A stretch of DNA of 64,000 nt from GCA-002733465 sp965230525 (GTDB lineage: Bacteria; Pseudomonadota; Gammaproteobacteria; Enterobacterales; Kangiellaceae). The DNA is taken from assembly GCA_965230525.1 (NCBI GenBank), contig OZ246008.1:4154001-4218000 (forward strand). Direction: 5' to 3'. The notes under the pieces are model-generated. The model saw only the letters and a list, made by a program, of their open reading frames with translations, made no database searches and was not told the DNA's origin. A program made the translations under genes and the position numbers. Below, in pieces: positions 1 through 7,757 of this stretch. Positions within the stretch are counted from its first letter, which is position 1. The number at the start of each line of letters is the position of its first letter.

Positions 1-233
1 TTAGTTTTGTAAAAATAATGTCAAGATTTAATAACCGTAGATTTAAAGCCAGTTCTCTTATATTGATTTAATAGATGAGATGAGTATGTAAACAAACCAG
101 TAGACTACAGCCTTCCTGAGCAAGGCTCTTGCTAAATCTTTTTAATCAACAAAGCTTTTAGTTCCGGTTACATAATACATTATCAGGCTCGAATAGTTTG
201 TTTAGCGCTATAATTCTCAGTTTACTGAAGGCT

Positions 234-260
234 AAAAAAACGCCAGCAATTGTGCTGGCG
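234..260 (-). terminator. Rho-independent terminator of the TonB operon
   Basis: An 8-bp stem CGCCAGCA/TGCTGGCG with a 4-nt loop is followed, reading the minus strand, by a run of seven T. It lies 27 bp past the TPR gene stop and ends the minus-strand operon. Nothing gene-like was seen in positions 1-233. Confidence 0.85.
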
Positions 261-286
261 TTTCAATACTTACAAAGCGAAATCTA

Positions 287-1579
287 CTAAAGTTTTGCAG
301 CATTTGCCTTACGCGTATTTGCATACTTTAAATACTGACCTGCTTGCTTTTTCCATTTCTTGTATTTTTGAGCTTCTTTAAAAGCTGCAATCGAACTGTT
401 GTACTGTTTCATTTCCAAATAGGCAATACCTTTTCTAAAATGAACTTTTCCGACATCTTTAAGTTTTCCTTTCTGGAGAGCCCTGTTAAAAACTTCAACG
501 GCTTTCTTATATCTCTCTCTGTCAGATAATAGTTCAGCCTGTTTCACATCATACTCACCAGTATCAGCCTTTGCAGCAGATCTTGCATAAGCATCTATAG
601 CTTTATCAAGCTCACTTGCTACGTGGAAATTAGCAGCAATATTATCCCAGTTCTTGACCGTATCCTTTACAATTCCCTTTTCAATTCCTTCCTTTAGAAT
701 TGTTGCTGTACGATAGGGTATATCACTATAGGCAAAAATCGAGGAAAGCTGCTTATAATCATTTTCAGTCTCCATGTACCCCATGACATAAAACATCTCC
801 ATTACAGCGAGTGCGTCTTCAACCATGTCTTGGTTCATATAAACAGAAGCAAGGTTTCTCCAATAACGCTTTTCGGTAGGAAAATCCAAAATCAATTGTT
901 TTAATATTGCAATGGTTCCATCAAAGTCTTTGAATTCAAAATGAGCATTCAACAAAATTCCAAATGCGCTTTTGTTTGGCTTACTAGAATGTTTTGCTGC
1001 CCAATAAGCAGGACAGATAGATTCTCTCGTTTTACCCGAATCAAAAAGGATCGCCGAATAAAGAAGGTAGACGTTATCACTGTGTTGGTTAGAATTTTTC
1101 AACCAGCGATTAAGGTACTCAATTGATTTAGCCTTCAAATCATTGCTGTAAAGCATAGATGCAACATTTTGCGTAAGATCTTGCACTTCTTTATGTTGCA
1201 AATATCCCTTACCCAAATCAAGTGCTTGGCTAAAATATTCTGTTGCCTCAATCGATTTACTCTGTTGCGCGTAGGCTAAGCCTATGTATTTCGCAACCGT
1301 AGCTCGAACATATTGGTCCTTGGTATCCATCATCGCTTTAAACAATTCAATTGCTTCAGCGTATTTTTCTTCACCTAGTTTTTCCAATGCTCTCGAAATA
1401 CGTTTGTGAGCTCGCTCTGGTAACCCTCTAATGGGCACCTTAGGAATCTTTAGGTTAGTATCTATCAGGGGCTTACAATTTTTTGTTAAACTAGTTACCG
1501 GAACTGTCGGCGCTGCGCTAGCCGAAAACACACCAGTTAAAGCCAGAACCGGAACAAAAAATAAAAGTTTCTTTTTCAT
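287..1579 (-). CDS. Periplasmic TPR protein of the TonB system
   Basis: This 430-residue protein starts with a Sec signal peptide (basic MKKK, hydrophobic core, AxA-like site near residue 22). The rest is mostly helical TPR-like repeats, clearest around residues 60-120 (YAEAIELFKAMMD, YIGLAYAQQ) and 370-420 (FRKGIAYLEMKQY). It is the last gene of the DUF3450-ttpC-exbB-exbD-tonB operon, 27 bp after tonB, and ends at a strong terminator. In related marine gammaproteobacteria a TPR protein commonly closes such TonB2-type operons, so a periplasmic scaffold or partner for TonB is the likely role. The exact function is unknown. The operon position is seen; the role is inferred. Confidence 0.8.
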   Translation of the reverse strand: MKKKLLFFVPVLALTGVFSASAAPTVPVTSLTKNCKPLIDTNLKIPKVPIRGLPERAHKRISRALEKLGEEKYAEAIELFKAMMDTKDQYVRATVAKYIGLAYAQQSKSIEATEYFSQALDLGKGYLQHKEVQDLTQNVASMLYSNDLKAKSIEYLNRWLKNSNQHSDNVYLLYSAILFDSGKTRESICPAYWAAKHSSKPNKSAFGILLNAHFEFKDFDGTIAILKQLILDFPTEKRYWRNLASVYMNQDMVEDALAVMEMFYVMGYMETENDYKQLSSIFAYSDIPYRTATILKEGIEKGIVKDTVKNWDNIAANFHVASELDKAIDAYARSAAKADTGEYDVKQAELLSDRERYKKAVEVFNRALQKGKLKDVGKVHFRKGIAYLEMKQYNSSIAAFKEAQKYKKWKKQAGQYLKYANTRKANAAKL

Positions 1580-1606
1580 AATTTCATCTCTTCCAATTCA
1601 GTCTAA

Positions 1607-2230
1607 TTATTCTTTGGCCAAATTAAATTGCATGGTATAGACCATGTTGTGCTGCTCTACGGCTTTGCCATCGACAACTTTTGGCTTAAATTTCCACTTA
1701 TAAATAGCACGTCGAGCATCTCTCTCGAATACACGACGGGGCTGAGCATCAACAAGTTCAACGTTTAATGGAGTACCATCTGGTGAGATTGTGAATTTAA
1801 ATTTAACCCAACCTTCGATACCTTCCATCGCTGCTTTTCTTGGGTATCTTGGTTGAATAATTACCATAGGGATCGCTTCACCGTCACCCATGTTTCCGCC
1901 GCCTGGAGGACCTAAATAAAGACCATTACCAGCGATCGATACGTCAATTTTTTCCATATTAAGGTTCATACTTTGAACCTTAGGCCGCTCTGCCTTTGCT
2001 ACTCTTTGTGTTTGCGGTGGTGGAGGGTTTTTCGGAGGCTCCGGCTTTTTCGGAAGTTTTCGCTCCAAAAGATTAATATCATCATCCGGCTCCACCATAC
2101 TGATTTGTATGGTCACCGCTTTTTCTTCTATTGGCGGCCGAACGTCAGCTTTTACTAAATAAGCCATCAAAACGAATAACCCGAAAGTTACTCCGCCACC
2201 AACACCTAATCCTATTAAAAGTCTTTGCAT
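1607..2230 (-). CDS. tonB: Energy transducer TonB
   Basis: This is a TonB-family protein of 207 residues. It spans the inner membrane with one N-terminal helix (about residues 4-27) and has a short proline-rich stretch (LPKKPEPPKNPPPPQ). The C-terminal domain has the typical YPRKAAMEGIEGWVKFKF start and ends in the YKWKFKPKVVDG region. It carries proton-motive energy from ExbB/ExbD to outer-membrane receptors. The reading frame also opens at an upstream TTG (2248) inside exbD, but the ATG at 2230, one base after the exbD stop, is the better start. The short periplasmic linker matches TonB2/TonB3-type proteins rather than long E. coli TonB. Confidence 0.9.
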   Translation of the reverse strand: MQRLLIGLGVGGGVTFGLFVLMAYLVKADVRPPIEEKAVTIQISMVEPDDDINLLERKLPKKPEPPKNPPPPQTQRVAKAERPKVQSMNLNMEKIDVSIAGNGLYLGPPGGGNMGDGEAIPMVIIQPRYPRKAAMEGIEGWVKFKFTISPDGTPLNVELVDAQPRRVFERDARRAIYKWKFKPKVVDGKAVEQHNMVYTMQFNLAKE

Positions 2231-2231
2231 C

Positions 2232-2633
2232 TTATAAGTCCGCCGCAACTGATATGTTCTTTACCCCTGCCGCTTTAGCAGCGTCTAGAACTTTGATAAG
2301 GACTCCTGCATCAGCACGATTGTCAGCCTGCACAACAACGGTACTTTCAGGATTCTCAAGCAACATTTCTTCCAGTCCTGCTTTAACGGCATCTTTATCT
2401 ACTTTGTTTTTAAGCATGTAGATATCACCGTTGTGATCAATTCCAATAAAAATATTCGCTTTTGGTCTTTTTTCTGCAGTTTCTGCAGTAGGCTTGTCAA
2501 CAGATATCCCCGACTCTTTTACAAAAGAAGCGGTTACTATAAAGAAGATCAACATGATAAACACGATGTCTAACATCGGCGTCATATCAATTTGAGCTTC
2601 TTCCTGTTGCGACCCTGCTTTATTATTCGCCAT
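2232..2633 (-). CDS. exbD: Biopolymer transport protein ExbD
   Basis: This 133-residue protein has the ExbD/TolR layout: a short cytoplasmic N-terminus, one transmembrane helix (about residues 20-42) and a periplasmic domain. The helix begins MTPMLDIVFIMLIFF, which carries the membrane aspartate needed for proton use in the family. The periplasmic part keeps the VVVQADNRADAGVL segment typical of ExbD. With ExbB it forms the proton-driven motor for TonB. It lies 153 bp after exbB, an unusually long gap inside this operon that holds a stem-loop (2733-2765). Its stop is one base from the tonB ATG, so the two are probably translationally coupled. Confidence 0.92.
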   Translation of the reverse strand: MANNKAGSQQEEAQIDMTPMLDIVFIMLIFFIVTASFVKESGISVDKPTAETAEKRPKANIFIGIDHNGDIYMLKNKVDKDAVKAGLEEMLLENPESTVVVQADNRADAGVLIKVLDAAKAAGVKNISVAADL

Positions 2634-2732
2634 AGTAATTTGATTCCAATTTATTCAATTTCAATCTTTCAACTAATCGAGCGTAGTTAACCTTCTCTGA
2701 AAATGTTGTTTTTATTATTAGAAGATTAACTA

Positions 2733-2765
2733 CAAGAACCAGACAGATATTTGCCCTGGCCCTTG
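2733..2765 (-). other. Intercistronic RNA stem-loop between exbB and exbD
   Basis: On the minus-strand RNA, CAAGGGCCAG (2765-2756) pairs with CUGGUUCUUG (2742-2733) over 10 bp, two of them G-U, around a 13-nt loop. The complementary strand would carry A-C mismatches, so the pairing favours the transcribed strand. No T-run follows, so it may affect mRNA processing or stability rather than termination. Confidence 0.5.
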
Positions 2766-2786
2766 TTAGTTTTCTATTTCACCATT

Positions 2787-3311
2787 TTAATGGTGTGGCA
2801 TATGGTCCGCGAGCTCTTGAGCTCTGACGTTAGCTGAGTACTCTAATCTAGCGCTGATAAACAACCCTGAAAGCGCTGCTACCATTCCGGCCATAGTAGG
2901 AATAGTCGCTTGAGAAATACCAGCAGCTAACAATCTTGCGCTACCAGTTCCGGCTAGTGCCATCAACTCAAACACACCGACCATACCGGTCACTGTACCT
3001 AATAGACCAATCATAGGACAAATAGTCACTATAGTTTTGATCACCAATAGGCCAGAGTTTAGCTTTTCTTTCATTTGTGAAATCCAAGCCTCTCGGATTC
3101 GGTGCGCCTTCCAAGACGTAGTGTCAGCCCGAGCATCCCATTGAGCAATCATTAATCTTGCTTGTTTTGGGTAAGTTTGGGTAAAAAACCACAGTCTTTC
3201 TATTATAAGAGTCCACATGGCGATTAGAGCAACCGCAATAAACCAAAGTACGTCGCCTCCAGTGTCAATAAACTTGGAGACGGTTGCCATTAGTTCCTCG
3301 AGGAATAGCAT
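2787..3311 (-). CDS. exbB: ExbB-family proton channel subunit (short, ExbB2 type)
   Basis: This is a 174-residue MotA/TolQ/ExbB-family protein with three hydrophobic segments: about residues 20-40 (GDVLWFIAVALIAMWTLII), 92-117 and 130-155. The signature LLGTVTGMVGVFELMALAGTG and the following AGISQATIPTMAGMVAAL are the conserved pore-lining region. It is the usual size for the short ExbB of TonB2-type systems and lies 3 bp after the long ExbB. It should form the proton channel with ExbD. Two ExbB-like genes in one operon is typical of the ttpC-exbB2-exbD2-tonB2 arrangement known from Vibrio. Confidence 0.92.
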   Translation of the reverse strand: MLFLEELMATVSKFIDTGGDVLWFIAVALIAMWTLIIERLWFFTQTYPKQARLMIAQWDARADTTSWKAHRIREAWISQMKEKLNSGLLVIKTIVTICPMIGLLGTVTGMVGVFELMALAGTGSARLLAAGISQATIPTMAGMVAALSGLFISARLEYSANVRAQELADHMPHH

Positions 3312-3314
3312 AGA

Positions 3315-4712
3315 TTATGCTCCCGCTTCTTCTTCGTGTTGCGCAATCAATCCAGTACTTTGCTCTTCAAGCATGTGATTCAAGCCTTTCGCGATTCCAG
3401 ATACAACACTGTGAAGTAGAATCAATGGAAGCGCTGCAACGATACCTAGAACGGTAGTAATCAATGCAGAAGAAATACCACCCGCCATTACTTTCGGGTC
3501 ACCTGCTCCATATAGTGTGATACTCTGGAACGTTTCAATCATACCCGTTACAGTTCCTAGCAGTCCCATCAGAGGCGCTACAGCCGCAAATACTTTGATG
3601 ATGGTGATACCACGTTCAATCCGCGGCGTCTCTTTAAGTACCGCTTCATCAAGCTTCAGTTCTAAGTTTTCAGTGTCGTCATCTTTGTTAGCTAAGTAAA
3701 CAGCCATGATACGACCCAGTGGGTTATTTCCAGGTGTGCTCGACTTAGCTTGTGCGCGCATTTTGCCGCGTAATGTAAGTAGAGTGAATAATCGTTCGAT
3801 GACGATTAACAAACCAATTCCTAGCACCACGAAAATTGCATAACCGACAACACCCGCGTATTTTTCGACACGGTCAGGCCATGATTCACGTTGTACTTCG
3901 ATAGTAAGGATACTTCCTCGAGAAGGGTCAATAGCCAATCTTTCTACACCAGAAGTGGCTGCTTGATAGGGCTCAATGGTACTAACAAAAGCGCCTTTTG
4001 GCTGGCTAAGGAGCTGATTGATATCTTGCTCATCTGAGTTAAATACTAAGTATTCACCATTTGAAACAAGGTTAAAGCCACCAATTCGATCAATCGTTCT
4101 TTCTTCTTTACGTCCATCGCGGTTAACGATGTCTGTCGTAAAAGTGATAACTTTAGCTTGTTCGGTCATTTCAGTTTGAATTTCAACCCAAAGACGACGA
4201 ATTTCTGGAATCTCTGGAAAAACTTTAGCTTGAGCTAAGGTCTCTAAGAATTCATGTCGCCCTGGGTATTGCGCAGAAACAATAGAGCGTCTGAATCGAG
4301 CAGCTGAATCACCAGCCACTTGACGAACAACACCAATCATCTCACCTAAAGAACCTGCTTTTAGCAGCTTAGCTTCTTCTAGTTCCGCTAGTTTTTTCTC
4401 GTTTGCTTCATATTGCGCTTTTAACCTTGCAGTGCGATCTTCTTCTCGCTTTTGCTCAGCTTTAGCCGCATTTAACAAATCGCGCTGCTTATTTCTTTCT
4501 TTACGAAAGTTTGCAATACGTGACGCGTTTACTTTTGATTGTCTAATTTTGTCTTGTTTAACCAACTGCAACAGCTCTTGAAGAGTGTCAGCAGCAGGAG
4601 TTTCTACAGCCCCAGTGTCCTTAGCTGCAGGCTTGGCTTGTTCAGCCGCATGTACGCCTGTTGTAGAGGCCGCAACAAATAGTAATGTCGCAAAAATATT
4701 TCTAATTGTCAT
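3315..4712 (-). CDS. TtpC-type long ExbB protein with periplasmic coiled coil
   Basis: This 465-residue protein begins with a signal peptide (cleavage near VHA-AEQ, residue 23). A charged coiled-coil region follows (about residues 45-115), then a periplasmic domain, then a C-terminal MotA/TolQ/ExbB channel domain with three membrane segments (about 283-308, 370-395, 412-440). The channel signature PLMGLLGTVTGMIETFQSITLYGAGD is present. This layout matches TtpC, the fourth component of Vibrio TonB2 systems, needed for receptor energisation together with ExbB2 and ExbD2. The gene starts at the last base of the DUF3450 stop and sits 3 bp before the short exbB. Confidence 0.88.
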   Translation of the reverse strand: MTIRNIFATLLFVAASTTGVHAAEQAKPAAKDTGAVETPAADTLQELLQLVKQDKIRQSKVNASRIANFRKERNKQRDLLNAAKAEQKREEDRTARLKAQYEANEKKLAELEEAKLLKAGSLGEMIGVVRQVAGDSAARFRRSIVSAQYPGRHEFLETLAQAKVFPEIPEIRRLWVEIQTEMTEQAKVITFTTDIVNRDGRKEERTIDRIGGFNLVSNGEYLVFNSDEQDINQLLSQPKGAFVSTIEPYQAATSGVERLAIDPSRGSILTIEVQRESWPDRVEKYAGVVGYAIFVVLGIGLLIVIERLFTLLTLRGKMRAQAKSSTPGNNPLGRIMAVYLANKDDDTENLELKLDEAVLKETPRIERGITIIKVFAAVAPLMGLLGTVTGMIETFQSITLYGAGDPKVMAGGISSALITTVLGIVAALPLILLHSVVSGIAKGLNHMLEEQSTGLIAQHEEEAGA

Positions 4713-5497
4713 TATTCTGCCCTCTTAGCTGCAGGAATTGGAAGTTCGATTAAGTTCATGGTTGCTTGCTTATTCGCCATTTTGATACCTTGTTCAATAC
4801 TTCTGATATAACTATCGTCTAAAGGTTCAAATCGTTTGTTTTCAATATTCCAGAACCCTGCTGATTTACCATCGAGGGTTAAATATACTAACGCAACACG
4901 TCCTACCTGAAGAAACTCGACTTGAACTTCTTCCGCGCCGTCCATAATAGTACCTTGGTAAGCGTCGATACTTTCGCCGTAGCCAATTTCAGCTTGGTAA
5001 GCTTCAAGTATTTTTCGGTATTTTTCAGAGTTAGGAATATCTGCTCGAATCATGTAGGTCTTTAACTTCTCTACCCGCTCTGTACGAACATCTTTTTTAA
5101 ACGGTATGTCAATCTGAATAAACTTATCGATTGAAGCAATCATCTCGTTCATCAGTGGGATAGCACCACGCTCCGTGGCATCAATGGTTTCCATTTCTCT
5201 CTCAATGGTTGCCATTTCTTGTTCTTGCGAGTTGATTAAGAGCTCTAACTGATTGTTATAGATTCGCAAACTATCAATCAACTGGAGAGTTGCCTTGTAG
5301 TCAGAGTTTAGGTCGATAGCTTGGTCCGCAAATCGATCCACTCGTTTCTGGGTAGCTCGTGAATCTTTATTGATCTGCTTTTCAATCGCTACAGACTGAT
5401 CGTAAGGTCCTGCTGCAAAAGCATTCCCTGCCATGAATAAAGCTGTCAGTGCAATCACCGATGCTCTAAATAGGTTGTTTTTATTGCTACTATGCAT
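4712..5497 (-). CDS. DUF3450 family periplasmic protein
   Basis: This 261-residue protein has a signal peptide (cleavage near AFA-AGP, residue 28) followed by a long helical coiled-coil stretch (about residues 35-115, rich in Q, E and L). The C-terminal part includes VEFLQVGRVALVYLTLDGKSAGFW, a conserved feature of DUF3450 proteins. This family regularly heads operons with TtpC, ExbB2, ExbD2 and TonB, so it probably belongs to the periplasmic part of the motor. The biochemical role is unknown. The start has an AGGAAG ribosome site just upstream. Upstream, 5498-5962 contains a leader inverted repeat and a palindrome. Confidence 0.85.
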   Translation of the reverse strand: MHSSNKNNLFRASVIALTALFMAGNAFAAGPYDQSVAIEKQINKDSRATQKRVDRFADQAIDLNSDYKATLQLIDSLRIYNNQLELLINSQEQEMATIEREMETIDATERGAIPLMNEMIASIDKFIQIDIPFKKDVRTERVEKLKTYMIRADIPNSEKYRKILEAYQAEIGYGESIDAYQGTIMDGAEEVQVEFLQVGRVALVYLTLDGKSAGFWNIENKRFEPLDDSYIRSIEQGIKMANKQATMNLIELPIPAAKRAE

Positions 5498-5520
5498 GTG
5501 GCTTCCTAATCGTTATTTTT

Positions 5521-5589
5521 AGGGTTGAAATGAATTTGGTCTGGTTGGTGCTATACGTCTTTGGCTTTAAACAAAGAACTTTCAACCCT
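5521..5589 (-). promoter_or_regulatory. Folded leader upstream of the DUF3450/TonB operon
   Basis: Perfect 10-bp arms AGGGTTGAAA (5521-5530) and TTTCAACCCT (5580-5589) enclose about 49 nt. The loop contains a smaller CTTTG/CAAAG stem. It sits 24-92 bp before the first gene of the TonB operon, so it probably folds in the leader mRNA. No known riboswitch class was recognised. Confidence 0.4.
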
Positions 5590-5711
5590 TTGATAATAAA
5601 GGAAAAAGAGTTCTCTTTCGGTCCGACCAGTGCGTATTTTTTATTCACCAACAATTGCTCCCAGATTTATATTTTATTGTCTATCTGAATTAGCAATATT
5701 CTTTACTCAAG

Positions 5712-5737
5712 TGCGGTCGAATAAGTATTCGAGCGCA
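5712..5737. promoter_or_regulatory. 26-bp operator-like palindrome
   Basis: The arms TGCGGTCGAATA and TATTCGAGCGCA flank a 2-nt centre (AG). Eleven of twelve arm positions are complementary; the exception is a G/G pair at the fifth position. A 2-nt loop cannot form a good hairpin and no T-run follows, so a dimeric repressor site is more likely than a terminator. It lies in the 465-bp gap (5498-5962) between the sulfotransferase and the TonB operon, about 215 bp before the DUF3450 start. Confidence 0.5.
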
Positions 5738-5962
5738 TTGTGCCGACTATAAACACAAATAAAGATTGAGTCAAACGATCTGTCCAGAGTTTTCTTTGAA
5801 TTATCAATAGGACTTGTTGACTTAATCTAACAGTGTATTTCAATTCCAACTCCGCTCTACATTACAATTGTAGCAGATCTATCACAACTATTCCAGCCTG
5901 CCTTCCGAGGAATTTACAATTGTTACTTTGACTATATTTATACAATGATAAGAAACTAGATC

Positions 5963-7555
5963 CTAGCGATGGAAGCTACCCCCGACGGCCCTCTCAAGTG
6001 GCATGAGCTCCTTTCTGTAGTTCTTCCAAAGCCCAATGGACGATGAGTAGAGCGGCTTTCTTACTTGTGCTGCGCTGGCCGTTGCTGAAAATTGCTGGTT
6101 GCTTTCAAACCTATCGCAAGCGTCTTGCCACTCAAGTCCACAGAAATCGATAAGTTTACGACTGCAAGTCGGATAATCAGCAACTAACGACTCATACTTT
6201 ACCGTGAACAGGCTATCTCCAAGACAGCGCTTCCAATGCTGCATCAATTTCTTATGTGCTAGGTAGTATTGGCCAAGCTCATCTAAATCATAGGAAAATT
6301 GATAAATATCAGTGAAAAGTTGCTTATACATCGCGTAACAGACATCCATGGGATCGCGTTCAACCAGAATAATCTTAGCCTTGGGCAGAGCAAGACGAAT
6401 AAGGCCGGCATAGAGTGCATTTTGTGGAAATTTATCGACAAAATATTTGCCTTTATTAAGCTCTGCTTTAGCTAGTCTTAGGTACTCTTGACCAATCCTT
6501 AAAAAATCAAACGTTTGAGTTAACGCCACTAAGTCTTGAGAAGGCACAGCGCTTTGTTGTTCAGCCTGACTAATATAGGTATTTAATAAGTTAGGAAAAA
6601 CGGTCAGTTCTCCGGCATTTTCAACCTCGCTATGAGAAGTAACGACTCGCTCTACAAGCGTCGAACCAGTGCGCGGCAAGCCTATAATAAAGATAGCTTG
6701 CTCGCCTAAACCGCTTGTGTTGTTTGTTTGAAAAACGTCCGAACTATAAACTTCTTCAATTCGCTGCATAAATTTAATATCTTGGTTTACATCATAGTTA
6801 AAGCGCTTTCGATAAAGTTGGGCGCCATTCGAACGCCACTTAAAACTTTGTTCATAGAGTTTGCAGTCTTCCAATTCCTTTGCATAAGCATAACACCCCA
6901 TCACTCTAGCCAAGCTATTTTGCGACTGACGATTTATAAATGATTCCAGTTCTTCAAAGTGATTATTTTCGGATGTCTGCTTGGCTAAATTAGATCTTAA
7001 AAAGATTGCTTCTTCGTGGTCAGGGTTGAACGAAATGGCTTTTTCACAACAGATAAGAGATTCTTCAAGGTTTCCTAGGTATTGTTCAATGGCAGCTAAG
7101 CTATAGTGCAACTCAGCACGGGTAGGTGCCAGCTTAATTGCTAATTTATAAAATTCTTTCGCCCAAGCATGTTTTTTAAGTTGATAACATGCGACTGCCA
7201 ATTCTGTTAACGAGCGTTCGGAGTCAATATCTACCGCTCGTAACTGTGCTACCAGTTGAATCGCTTGCTGTGAATTTCCTTGCAGCAAATACAATCTCAC
7301 TTGAATTACTTTTATCGTGATATCGCGGTTATCAACCGTTAGCGCTCGTTCAAATGCTTTGGCCGCATACTCAAAATTCTTAGCTTCCAACCCAAACCTA
7401 GCAAGCAGTATCCATGTGGCAAGAAAATTCGCGTACTCTGATGCTAATTGCCCACATAGAGCAGCTAATGCCTGGAAATCCTTTTTATCCAGATGTTGAT
7501 AGCCTAATGCAATCAATTGACTATGTTGGCTGTTTTTTTCCGAAGAGTTGGTCAT
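5963..7555 (-). CDS. TPR-containing sulfotransferase
   Basis: The protein has about 530 residues. The N-terminal half is TPR-like (repeats such as LIALGYQHLDKKDFQALA and AELHYSLAAIEQYLGNLEES). The C-terminal half is a PAPS-dependent sulfotransferase domain. The 5'-phosphosulfate loop IIGLPRTGSTLVER is clear and is followed by the conserved NAGEL segment. The 3'-phosphate region IILVERDPMDVCYAMYKQLF is also present. Such TPR-sulfotransferases often sit beside TonB receptors and tryptophan halogenases in marine bacteria; the acceptor is unknown. A GTG at 7600 could extend it by 15 residues, but the ATG at 7555 gives a more natural start. Neither has a strong ribosome site. It is divergent from the halogenase genes. 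Confidence 0.85.
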   Translation of the reverse strand: MTNSSEKNSQHSQLIALGYQHLDKKDFQALAALCGQLASEYANFLATWILLARFGLEAKNFEYAAKAFERALTVDNRDITIKVIQVRLYLLQGNSQQAIQLVAQLRAVDIDSERSLTELAVACYQLKKHAWAKEFYKLAIKLAPTRAELHYSLAAIEQYLGNLEESLICCEKAISFNPDHEEAIFLRSNLAKQTSENNHFEELESFINRQSQNSLARVMGCYAYAKELEDCKLYEQSFKWRSNGAQLYRKRFNYDVNQDIKFMQRIEEVYSSDVFQTNNTSGLGEQAIFIIGLPRTGSTLVERVVTSHSEVENAGELTVFPNLLNTYISQAEQQSAVPSQDLVALTQTFDFLRIGQEYLRLAKAELNKGKYFVDKFPQNALYAGLIRLALPKAKIILVERDPMDVCYAMYKQLFTDIYQFSYDLDELGQYYLAHKKLMQHWKRCLGDSLFTVKYESLVADYPTCSRKLIDFCGLEWQDACDRFESNQQFSATASAAQVRKPLYSSSIGLWKNYRKELMPLERAVGGSFHR

Positions 7556-7757
7556 TAAAAGAACCACGAATTTTGGTTGATGTTTGCGAGATGTTATCAC
7601 TCAGCTTTCTATAATTCAGCTAAAATAAAGCATTCTGAATGAATCGCGTGTTAGACTGGCAAATCATAGACTTCGCCTACAAACAAGGTTATCCTCTAAG
7701 CATCAAAGGTTATTGATTATATAACTGAAGTCCAATCCCATCTCAAGTAGCGAAAGC

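Noticed and set aside
2232..2248. Upstream TTG start of tonB inside exbD
   Set aside because: The ATG at 2230 lies one base after the exbD stop and gives the usual TonB N-terminus.
5498..5962. Fur box upstream of the TonB operon
   Set aside because: TGATAATAA (5590s) and AATGATAAG (5940s) are only partial matches to the 19-bp consensus and are not palindromic.
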